Assembly: GCA_041685935.1 (NCBI GenBank)
Contig: JAWLES010000062.1
Span: forward strand, 1-12,668
Direction of reading: 5' to 3'
DNA: 12,668 nt
From: JAIPEK01 sp041685935
Lineage (GTDB): Bacteria; Desulfobacterota; Desulfobacteria; Desulfobacterales; Desulfobacteraceae
Position numbers and translations under genes: made by a program. The notes beneath the pieces are model-generated. The model ran no database searches. It had not been told where the DNA came from and worked only from the letters and a program-made list of their open reading frames with translations. How positions within the stretch are numbered: the stretch's first letter is position 1; each line of letters starts with the position of its first letter. Shown piece by piece: positions 1 through 5,596 of this stretch.

Positions 1-990
1 GGTGGGGAACCGGTCCGTTATGATATTCACCTTTTTCGGCACAAGAGAGAAAAAATCGGAAAGGCCTTCGGCGATACTGTCCTTTGCAGACTGCTCCAGC
101 ATTTTGCCGATCAAAACCAGAAGGATCAGCATGGAGGCGGCGTCAAAATACAGATGAATGCTGGATTCGAGCAGATGAAACACACTGTAGAAATAGGTGG
201 CAAAAGAGCCGGCCGTGATCAGGGCTTCCATGCCGGGTCTGCCGGTACGGATACCTGCGAATGCCCGCCGGTGGATGGGATATCCCCCGTAGAACACCAC
301 CACCGTGGCCATGGCAAAGGCCGGCCATGCGATCATCCGGACGGAAATGGGGGAAAGATCGATGAAAAATCCCGAGTATACGGCCCAGCTGAGCATCATT
401 ACGTTCATGGTTAAAAACGCGGTCACCGACAGCCTGACAAACTCGCCGGTTTTCTTTTTCGTCTCCCTGCCCAAAGGGACCGCTTTGTACCCCAATTTTT
501 CCACGGTTTTGAAAATTTTTTCAGGAGATGTCCGCACCGGGTCATACCGTACCCTGGCCCGGTCAGAGGAAAAATTGCAGGACACCGCGGCAACACCGTC
601 CGCCTTTTGAAGCGCCTTTTCCACAACCCATGCACAGGCCGGGCACCACATCCCGGAAATCGTAAACCCGAGCGGCAACAGATGGTCTGAATCCCCACGG
701 GAAAAAGGTGCCGGTTCAAATTCGGTGCCTGTTTCATCTTCTGTTTCATCTTTTTCCTCTGGAGGCTCCCCTCCTGCCGGGTCCGGTATCACCCCTGCAG
801 CCACACACTCTTTGAAAAGCTCTGTTTGGGTAAAATCGACTGAGTCATCAGCCATACCCGATTCCATGAGCATGGAATACACCATTCTGCAGCCGCTGCA
901 GCAGAACAGTGCGGAGGTGTCTTCAGGCGGGTGTTTGCTGGAAATTTTGACAGGCAGGCCGCAGAGCCTGCAGGGAACCGAAGTGTTCAT
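1..990 (-). CDS. ccoI: CcoI/FixI-type copper-transporting P-type ATPase, N-terminal part (runs off window)
   Basis: Inner-membrane P1B-type ATPase. CcoI/FixI exports copper needed for maturation of cbb3 oxidase. Translating the minus strand from the ATG at 990 gives 330 codons with no stop before the window edge. Residues 7-34 hold a Cys-rich N-terminal motif (C7, C10, then C30, C31, C34) typical of FixI/CcoI. An acidic linker spans about 73-93. A heavy-metal-associated domain covers about 106-172 with the GMxCxxC metal site (C116, C119). Hydrophobic helices begin near 186, and a GMEALI segment (253-258) precedes further helices. The CPC and DKTGT motifs would lie beyond the window. The start overlaps the stop of the upstream cytochrome gene (TGATG, one shared base), which suggests translational coupling. 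A generic CopA is the alternative, but the N-terminal Cys motif and oxidase context favour CcoI. Confidence 0.88.
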   Translation of the reverse strand, partial: MNTSVPCRLCGLPVKISSKHPPEDTSALFCCSGCRMVYSMLMESGMADDSVDFTQTELFKECVAAGVIPDPAGGEPPEEKDETEDETGTEFEPAPFSRGDSDHLLPLGFTISGMWCPACAWVVEKALQKADGVAAVSCNFSSDRARVRYDPVRTSPEKIFKTVEKLGYKAVPLGRETKKKTGEFVRLSVTAFLTMNVMMLSWAVYSGFFIDLSPISVRMIAWPAFAMATVVVFYGGYPIHRRAFAGIRTGRPGMEALITAGSFATYFYSVFHLLESSIHLYFDAASMLILLVLIGKMLEQSAKDSIAEGLSDFFSLVPKKVNIITDRFPT

Positions 991-1508
991 CAATCCTTTT
1001 TTGCTTCCTGTTCAGCCCTGAGATATGCGATCACGGCCCGTCGACTTTTAACGGACATGGTGGAGGCAAGGGCCGGGGATTTTTTTCCGCCGTAACTGAT
1101 CACGGCAAACAGCTCCCTGTCGGTCAATTCAACCGCTTTTTTCCCGGTCAGGTCCGTGGGAAGGGGCTGAAAACTCTGGCCCACGGTGCCCTGTCCGGAA
1201 AGTTGCCTGCCGTGGCAGTGCGAGCAGAACGCCATGTAATCAGCTTTCCCCTTTTCCAGAATCTCCTGTGTCGGTTTGATCGGGCCGCCGGGAAGGGACT
1301 CGGACAGATTTTCTTTTATCAGGCGTTCGTTTTGCCTGAAACTGACCGCATTCGGGTCCATTTTCAACGGAGGTTCTTCATGGGGCCGGACCACGGGAGT
1401 CTCCTCCATTCGGCCTACCTTCAGGTTGGCATCATACACCGTGATCACCAAATACACACCGAGAAGCACAACCGCTGCGAAAACCGCCAGAAAAGCCGCC
1501 TGTTTCAT
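990..1508 (-). CDS. actE: Membrane-anchored monoheme cytochrome c, ActE-like
   Basis: Periplasmic c-type cytochrome of 172 residues. One N-terminal hydrophobic segment (about 5-24) acts as signal or anchor. A Pro/Glu-rich stretch follows (about 35-50). The heme motif is CSHCH at 95-99, with M151 as the likely distal ligand. The layout (anchor, proline-rich linker, an ILEKGKADY segment before the heme, and a terminal RRAVIAYLRA helix) matches the ActE subunit of alternative complex III as I know that family. In textbook act operons actE sits between actD and actF; here it lies after the oxidase genes. It may be the ACIII monoheme subunit or a shuttle between ACIII and the cbb3 oxidase. Its ATG shares four bases (ATGA) with the upstream stop, with GGGAGG seven bases before it. 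The heme protein call is firm; the ActE assignment is moderate. Confidence 0.75.
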   Translation of the reverse strand: MKQAAFLAVFAAVVLLGVYLVITVYDANLKVGRMEETPVVRPHEEPPLKMDPNAVSFRQNERLIKENLSESLPGGPIKPTQEILEKGKADYMAFCSHCHGRQLSGQGTVGQSFQPLPTDLTGKKAVELTDRELFAVISYGGKKSPALASTMSVKSRRAVIAYLRAEQEAKKD

Positions 1509-1738
1509 TCGGCTGCCTCCCTGCCGTTCACGTGCTGGCCTGCAGGCTGCTTGGGATACACTGCATACGGAGATTCAGAAGGAACACTTTTCACGGGCCG
1601 GTAGTCCCAGGAAGGTTTTCCCTTGTCCGACACAACGAAAAACGTGAACACGCCCACCCCGAGGATGATACAGACCATGGCCGCGATCCACAGCCAGGTA
1701 TGTAAAACCGTATCTTTTATTTTCAGCAGCGTAATCAT
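1505..1738 (-). CDS. Small single-helix membrane protein of unknown family in the oxidase cluster
   Basis: 77 residues with one strong hydrophobic helix at about 14-36, then a hydrophilic tail containing WDYRPVKSVPSESPYAVY. I do not recognise the family. The gene starts one base after the stop of its upstream neighbour. It has a near-ideal Shine-Dalgarno (GGAGGTGAT at 1747-1755, inside the end of that neighbour) eight bases before the ATG, and it overlaps the following cytochrome gene by four bases. This packing supports a real translated gene. By position and size it could be a small cbb3 subunit (a CcoQ equivalent) or a linker between ACIII and the oxidase; neither is shown by sequence. Confidence 0.72.
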   Translation of the reverse strand: MITLLKIKDTVLHTWLWIAAMVCIILGVGVFTFFVVSDKGKPSWDYRPVKSVPSESPYAVYPKQPAGQHVNGREAAE

Positions 1739-1739
1739 G

Positions 1740-2015
1740 TTACAGTATCACCTCCGAAAATCCGTAAAACAGGATATAAAACAGGGCCCAGAAAACGACC
1801 CCGGCAATGATCAGGGCGATGACCAGGGGATACGGCCCGTCACCTTTGCCGATACCGTCTGCAAAATGCTGTACGGCTTTGATCTTTCTTGTCTTTTCCG
1901 GCCGGCCGGACAGGGGAATGAATCCCAGGCCCACGGCAAAGACCACCATAAAAATCAGGGCGACGATGATCAGGGCGGCCGCGTGCTGGATATGAAGCAG
2001 TTCAAAAAATCTCAT
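1740..2015 (-). CDS. Two-helix membrane protein, second half resembling the CcoP N-terminus
   Basis: 91 residues with hydrophobic helices at about 12-36 and 63-85. Between them is a basic loop followed by ADGIGKGDGPYP. In canonical CcoP/FixP the N-terminal membrane domain has a DGI-x-E-x-D/N-N-P-x-P motif just before its helix; the motif here is similar and sits in the same place. No heme-binding CXXCH is present. The gene may therefore supply the CcoP membrane anchor as a separate polypeptide, while a cytochrome domain is fused to CcoO. This is inference from a short motif. The ATG at 2015 is preceded by GAGAGGA at seven bases, and the next gene begins one base past its stop. Confidence 0.7.
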   Translation of the reverse strand: MRFFELLHIQHAAALIIVALIFMVVFAVGLGFIPLSGRPEKTRKIKAVQHFADGIGKGDGPYPLVIALIIAGVVFWALFYILFYGFSEVIL

Positions 2016-2081
2016 TCATGAGTCCTCTCTGTTGTTACTTCTCCTTCCTTCCCGTCAGCCGCAGACGGTTCCATGCCAGGT

Positions 2082-2339
2082 TTACGTGAAAAACAGGGCA
2101 TATACCACCATGGCAAAGCTTGCAGTGATGGCGGCAAGTGCCAGAAAAAAAATGCAGTAGATCTCAAGCCTGCCTTTCCACGAGGGCGTTACATCAGTCC
2201 CGGACCGGTCCTTTTCCAGGGCCAGAAACCTGGCCCGCTGCTGGTCCGTGAACTGCCTGTTTTTCAGCGCCCATGCAAACACGAGCACGGCAATCAGAAC
2301 CCCGGTAATAATATATGTCAGAAAAAACGGGTAATACAT
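2082..2339 (-). CDS. ccoS: CcoS-like cbb3 oxidase assembly membrane protein with extra C-terminal helix
   Basis: 85 residues. The first half has a hydrophobic helix (about 7-25) followed directly by FAWALKNRQFTDQQ. CcoS proteins, needed for cofactor insertion into cbb3 oxidase, carry one N-terminal helix followed by a similar F-x-WA-x-x-x-x-QF-D-D segment. Unlike the usual roughly 50-residue CcoS, this protein continues to a second hydrophobic helix (about 60-84). The start is supported by AAGGA seven bases before the ATG. It is the first gene after the palindromic gap behind the ccoO fusion. It could instead be an unrelated small oxidase subunit; the CcoS call rests on a short motif plus context. 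Confidence 0.6.
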   Translation of the reverse strand: MYYPFFLTYIITGVLIAVLVFAWALKNRQFTDQQRARFLALEKDRSGTDVTPSWKGRLEIYCIFFLALAAITASFAMVVYALFFT

Positions 2340-2472
2340 TTCTTTTCCTTACAACATCTTATTCCACTTTCCAGCCAAAGAGGCAGCAGACGATCCGGTA
2401 TTTTTTTTTATATGAAAGTCCGAGGCATTTTTCCGGCATCAGTCTAACCGGTAGTACCTTCCGCTCATTCTC

Positions 2473-2491
2473 GCAGCCCGTCCAGGGCTGC
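2473..2491. repeat. Perfect 7-bp hairpin with 5-base loop
   Basis: GCAGCCC at 2473-2479 and GGGCTGC at 2485-2491 are perfect complements around the loop GTCCA. No U-tract follows on either strand, so it is not a standard terminator. It forms part of the larger inverted-repeat element. Confidence 0.65.
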
Positions 2492-2498
2492 TCCGAGG

Positions 2499-2548
2499 CA
2501 AATGCCGGAACCGGTCACATCGTGTGCCCGGTAACCGTCCGGCATTTG
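2499..2548. repeat. Long hairpin: perfect 10-bp outer stem plus inner stem
   Basis: CAAATGCCGG (2499-2508) and CCGGCATTTG (2539-2548) are perfect inverted copies. Inside, ACCGG (2510-2514) pairs with CCGGT (2528-2532) and CACA (2516-2519) with TGTG (2523-2526) around a TCG loop. The result is a very stable stem with one asymmetric internal loop. In the oxidase mRNA it could block 3' decay of the ccoN-ccoO part or shape an RNA element. Confidence 0.7.
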
Positions 2549-2644
2549 AAACCGCTTCCAGGTACCACCGGATAGCCTGCTGCCTCTGACCGGACCTTTC
2601 ATACTTCGTTGTGCCCAAACGAGCATGGCCGATATATAAAACCG

Positions 2645-3580
2645 TCAAGGTTCATAGGCCGCATCGATTCCTTTGGGTTCCTCATCAGCATCGATCTGGT
2701 CGATGAAGTATTGTGCGATATAGTTGCCCACATCCCATATTTTCTCGGATTCCAGCTCCCTCTTGAAGTACGGCATGGCCGTGCCGGTGATCCCGTTCAT
2801 GATCTGGTAGTAGATAATCCCGCCGGAGATGCCCCTGCCCTTGAGGATGGTAAAGTTCAGCGGCGGCGGATAGATATACGGTTGGGCCGGGCCCATGCCG
2901 TCCCCCACCGGTCCGTGGCAGCCCATACAAAAATCCTGGTAGATCTTTCTCCCCCTGGCAAGACTTGCCTCCGTTGCCGGGTACGGGGTCGGAACGTCCC
3001 GCCAGCCCTTGGGGACGTTTTCATGAAGCCAGGCCACATTCTTCTCGACACCGGCTTCATAGGCGGACACCGCCTTCTTTTTCCACTTGGTCTGCCGTTC
3101 CATCCGCCTGTCCGCATGTTTGAGCCCGAGACTCTGGACATACCGGGTCAGGTACTCGATGTTCTCATCTCCCAGGAATTTGAACGGCGGCATGATGGAA
3201 AGGGGCCTTGTATACCGCGGATTCATAAAGTGGGCCAGGTGCCAGTCATCAGGGTGTTCTCCGCCCTCCTGTGAAAGGTCAGGCCCGGTTCTCTGGGAAC
3301 CCAGCAGAATGGGCTTGTCCTTGAGATAGTCACCGGCCTCAGCGATCCGCTCTGCGCCCAGTCCCCAGTCAATGGCCCGGATGGACTGGGTGTGGCAGTA
3401 GACGCAACCGTTGCTGATATACAGGTCCCGCCCCTTTGCCTCGGCTTCGGTCCGGGTTCGCAAAAGCTCGGACGGAACGGTTTTGCCGGTGTCTGCGTAC
3501 GGCAGAATAATCACCACCAGCACCACCGCCGTAAGAATCAAAAGGCTTCCGGCCACCACCGCTGTCGGCGTCATTTTCAT
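2645..3580 (-). CDS. ccoO: cbb3 oxidase CcoO subunit fused to a C-terminal monoheme cytochrome c domain
   Basis: Membrane-anchored diheme cytochrome c of 311 residues that passes electrons to CcoN. An N-terminal helix (about 8-28) is followed by the CcoO/FixO domain: CVYCHTQSIRA with heme motif at 59-63, GPDLSQEGG (99-107), PRYTRPLSIMPPF with M130 as likely ligand, and YLTRYVQSLG. After a charged linker (about 155-200) a second class-I cytochrome c domain follows, with CMGCHG at 218-223 and M269 in GTAMPYF. Canonical CcoO carries one heme and CcoP two; here one CcoP-like heme domain seems fused to CcoO and the other is absent. The ATG shares ATGA with the ccoN stop. The fusion is read in one unbroken frame. 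Confidence 0.9.
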   Translation of the reverse strand: MKMTPTAVVAGSLLILTAVVLVVIILPYADTGKTVPSELLRTRTEAEAKGRDLYISNGCVYCHTQSIRAIDWGLGAERIAEAGDYLKDKPILLGSQRTGPDLSQEGGEHPDDWHLAHFMNPRYTRPLSIMPPFKFLGDENIEYLTRYVQSLGLKHADRRMERQTKWKKKAVSAYEAGVEKNVAWLHENVPKGWRDVPTPYPATEASLARGRKIYQDFCMGCHGPVGDGMGPAQPYIYPPPLNFTILKGRGISGGIIYYQIMNGITGTAMPYFKRELESEKIWDVGNYIAQYFIDQIDADEEPKGIDAAYEP

Positions 3581-4950
3581 GGGTTGCCTCCCGACGGTAC
3601 GAACAGGGAACGGAAAATATTATAACATCCGATAATGGAGGAGACAAAGATCAAAAGACCCAGGGAAGCCCGGATGATATTGTAAATGTGGATCTGCGGG
3701 AGAACCCGGTAGACGGTCTCTCCGTTAAGCCACGCATTTCCCTGGATGAGCCCGGAAATGGTCAGCACCACTGTGAAACCTGCCACGCCGATCAGGACCA
3801 TCCAGTACTGGAAATCAGCCAGAAACCTGCTGAAAAGCGGCCTTCCCGTGATCCTCGGGATAATGAAGTAAAGCCCGCCCAGGGCGGTCATGCCGGCGAA
3901 TCCCAGTACACCCACATGAGCATGTCCCACCACCCAGTGGCTGAAGTGTGTCACCCGCTGGACATCCGGCAGCGACATCATAGAGCCCCGGATACTGACG
4001 ATAAAATACATGATGGTGCCGGTGAACACGAACTTTCCGCCGATATCCTCGTGGATCAGACCGAGTTTTCCCCGTGCCGTATACCAGATATTGATGAGAA
4101 ACGCCATCACCGGGATCACCATGGCAATGCTGTCCACGATGGCAACCACCTTGAGCCAGGTGGGCACCGGCACCTGGAGAAGATGGTGGGTGCCGATATG
4201 GGTGTAGATCACGATCAGCGACCAGAATCCGAGGATGGAAAGGGTATGGCTGTACAGCGGCGCCCGGCAGACCTGGGGAATGATGTAGTACGCCACTGCA
4301 ACGGAAAGCGGGGTCAACAGCAGGCCGAAAATGTTGTGGCCGTAAAACCACAGCAGGATCGCGTCCGGGATGCCGCTCAACGCGCCTGTGTCCGGGCGCC
4401 AGATCACGTTTCCCATGCTGTAGGTGCAGGCGGTGAGAATCATGGCGGCAAGCACATACCAGACAGACACATACAGGATGTTTTCCTTTCTTTGGGCCAC
4501 GGTCATGATAAAGTTGAAAAAAATCAGCACCAGCGCTGCCACCACTCCGATATCAATGGGCCAGATCAGTTCCGCATACTCCCGGCCCTGGGTATACCCC
4601 GTTGCCAGGGTGATCACAATGGCGGCAAGGGCGGTGTTCCAGAGTGCAACCGATACCATCCCGAGCTTTTCACTGTACAGCGGTGTCCGCAAAAGCCGGG
4701 GCACAAGATAAAATGCACAGGCCAGAAGGCCGGGAGTGACAAAACCGAACAGCACCAGGTTCACATGCATGGGCCGCAATCTCGAAAACAGAAGCCAGGC
4801 GATGTTGCCGAAAATATCAGGGGCCACAAGCTCGATCGCCCCCAGAAGCCCGGCAAGCGTGGCCACCATCATCCAGATGGCGGCTGTGAGACAGAATCCC
4901 CGTGCGGTCGGATGAGCTGTGTTGTCCTGCAGGGTCTGGTTTTCGGGCAA
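3577..4950 (-). CDS. ccoN: cbb3-type cytochrome c oxidase catalytic subunit I
   Basis: Heme-copper oxidase subunit of 457 residues with about 12 membrane helices; it reduces O2 at a heme b3-CuB centre. Ligands visible by family pattern are H62 (RPMHVN) and H345 for low-spin heme b, H343 (HWVVGHAHVG) for heme b3, H205 (YGHN), H255 and H256 (GTHH) for CuB, and Y249 six residues before the HH pair, the cbb3-specific crosslinked tyrosine. This pattern separates it from nitric oxide reductase NorB, which lacks that tyrosine. The start is TTG at 4950. The first in-frame ATG codons (residues 27-28) lie inside helix 1, and a strong AAAGGAG at 4959-4965 sits eight bases before the TTG. It follows actA by 16 bases and overlaps the ccoO fusion by three. 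Confidence 0.95.
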   Translation of the reverse strand: MPENQTLQDNTAHPTARGFCLTAAIWMMVATLAGLLGAIELVAPDIFGNIAWLLFSRLRPMHVNLVLFGFVTPGLLACAFYLVPRLLRTPLYSEKLGMVSVALWNTALAAIVITLATGYTQGREYAELIWPIDIGVVAALVLIFFNFIMTVAQRKENILYVSVWYVLAAMILTACTYSMGNVIWRPDTGALSGIPDAILLWFYGHNIFGLLLTPLSVAVAYYIIPQVCRAPLYSHTLSILGFWSLIVIYTHIGTHHLLQVPVPTWLKVVAIVDSIAMVIPVMAFLINIWYTARGKLGLIHEDIGGKFVFTGTIMYFIVSIRGSMMSLPDVQRVTHFSHWVVGHAHVGVLGFAGMTALGGLYFIIPRITGRPLFSRFLADFQYWMVLIGVAGFTVVLTISGLIQGNAWLNGETVYRVLPQIHIYNIIRASLGLLIFVSSIIGCYNIFRSLFVPSGGNP

Positions 4951-4958
4951 ATCTCACA

Positions 4959-4965
4959 CTCCTTT
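4959..4965 (-). promoter_or_regulatory. Ribosome binding site selecting the TTG start of ccoN
   Basis: On the minus strand this reads AAAGGAG, eight bases before TTG at 4950. No ATG or GTG start with comparable spacing exists nearby in the ccoN frame. Confidence 0.75.
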
Positions 4966-4966
4966 G

Positions 4967-5596
4967 TCAGTTGTGACAGGAAAGCCAGCAATCCAGGTTG
5001 GCGTTTTCTTTCCTGTGGCATTGTATACAGAATCCCATTTTAAAATTATGGCTTTTGAGCCGGTCGACTCCCTCGATATCTCCATGGCACGCGCTGCACT
5101 CGAAATCTTTTTTCATATGGCGTTCATGGTTGAACAATACATGCTCGGGCACATGAAACACCTTTTTCCAGGGTGTGGGCGTGTCCGTATCAAAATATTC
5201 GTGTTCCTTGAGTATTTCAGGATGCCGGGTGATGATATGGTCGTGGCAGTAAAGGCACTTTTCCACCGGCGGCATCCCCGGAGAAAGCGACCTGTCAGCA
5301 TACGGGTGGCAGAACCGGCAGTCGATTTTTTTATGGCCTGCATGCACCCGGTGGCTGAAGGCGATGGGCTGGACCGGACCCGCACCTGCACCGGGCATCA
5401 GGTAAAAGAAATAGACGAAAAGGGCCGTCAAAATCACCAGAATGCCCAGAATTAGAAGCTGGAGCCGGTTTTCCCGGATGGTTCCGGAAACGGTTCTGAA
5501 GTGGGAGACCAGCCGCAACGGCTTTCCTTTTGTTCCCACCAGCACGACAAGGACCAGGAGGGTCAGGACGGTAACCGATGCCAGTATTATTTCCAT
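4967..5596 (-). CDS. actA: Alternative complex III pentaheme cytochrome c subunit, last motif CX3CH
   Basis: Multiheme cytochrome of 209 residues, the periplasmic heme wire of ACIII. Two hydrophobic stretches (about 3-21 and 46-67) precede the heme domain. Four canonical motifs are CRFCH (93-97), CLYCH (114-118), CSACH (167-171) and CIQCH (190-194). A fifth site at the extreme C-terminus reads CWLSCH (203-208), with three residues between the cysteines instead of two; I rechecked this from the bases at 4970-4987. Many extra His (FSHRVHAGH, FNHERH) fit bis-His ligation as in cytochrome c7-like domains. Placement right after actF (10-base overlap) and before ccoN fits ACIII feeding the oxidase. 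In known act operons actA comes first, so its position here is rearranged. A homologous Qrc-type cytochrome is the less likely alternative. Confidence 0.88.
   Translation of the reverse strand: MEIILASVTVLTLLVLVVLVGTKGKPLRLVSHFRTVSGTIRENRLQLLILGILVILTALFVYFFYLMPGAGAGPVQPIAFSHRVHAGHKKIDCRFCHPYADRSLSPGMPPVEKCLYCHDHIITRHPEILKEHEYFDTDTPTPWKKVFHVPEHVLFNHERHMKKDFECSACHGDIEGVDRLKSHNFKMGFCIQCHRKENANLDCWLSCHN

Larger units (their letters stand above)
2380..2586. repeat. Nested inverted-repeat element (about 207 bp)
   Basis: Outer arms at 2380-2399 and 2567-2586 are inverted copies matching at 18 of 20 bases, beginning GAGGCAGCAG. A second pair, CCGGTAGTACC at 2448-2458 and GGTACCACCGG at 2561-2571, matches at 10 of 11. 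A third, TATGAAAGTCCG at 2411-2422, matches inverted at 2591-2603 with one extra base. The pairs overlap or cross, so the region could fold in alternative ways. Two compact hairpins lie inside. No flanking target duplication is evident. It could be a non-autonomous palindromic repeat (REP/MITE-like) or a structured RNA in the oxidase transcript. Confidence 0.65.
2340..2644. other. 305-bp non-coding gap inside the oxidase cluster
   Basis: This is the only spacer over 200 bp between genes here and the main break in an otherwise tightly packed cluster. I see no convincing gene. A short minus-strand reading frame crosses it but has no recognisable domain and is made from the inverted repeats. The gap holds several nested inverted repeats, listed separately. 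There is no T-tract placed after a hairpin on the minus strand, so a classic intrinsic terminator is not apparent. Confidence 0.7.

Noticed and set aside
423..749. 108-codon open frame on the minus strand
   Set aside because: Out of frame inside the ccoI N-terminal region, where the frame from 990 gives the Cys motif, HMA domain and helices without interruption.
2473..2548. Intrinsic terminator after the ccoO fusion
   Set aside because: The hairpins are strong, but no U-tract follows them in the minus-strand transcript. The T-run at 2401-2409 on the plus strand is an A-run in the transcript.
2439..2648. 69-codon minus-strand frame starting at the end of the ccoO fusion
   Set aside because: It runs through the inverted-repeat element, has no recognised domain or membrane segment, and its residues follow from the repeat arms. 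Kept as non-coding, though a relic peptide cannot be ruled out.
3577..4950. Nitric oxide reductase (NorB) instead of CcoN
   Set aside because: The tyrosine six residues before the GTHH pair and the downstream CcoO-type cytochrome with CVYCHTQ fit cbb3 oxidase, not NorB/NorC.
3688..5043. 451-codon open frame on the plus strand
   Set aside because: It is exactly antisense to ccoN, whose heme and copper ligands are all in place. Its translation is rich in His, Gln and charged residues with no domain, typical of the opposite strand of a GC-rich membrane protein gene.
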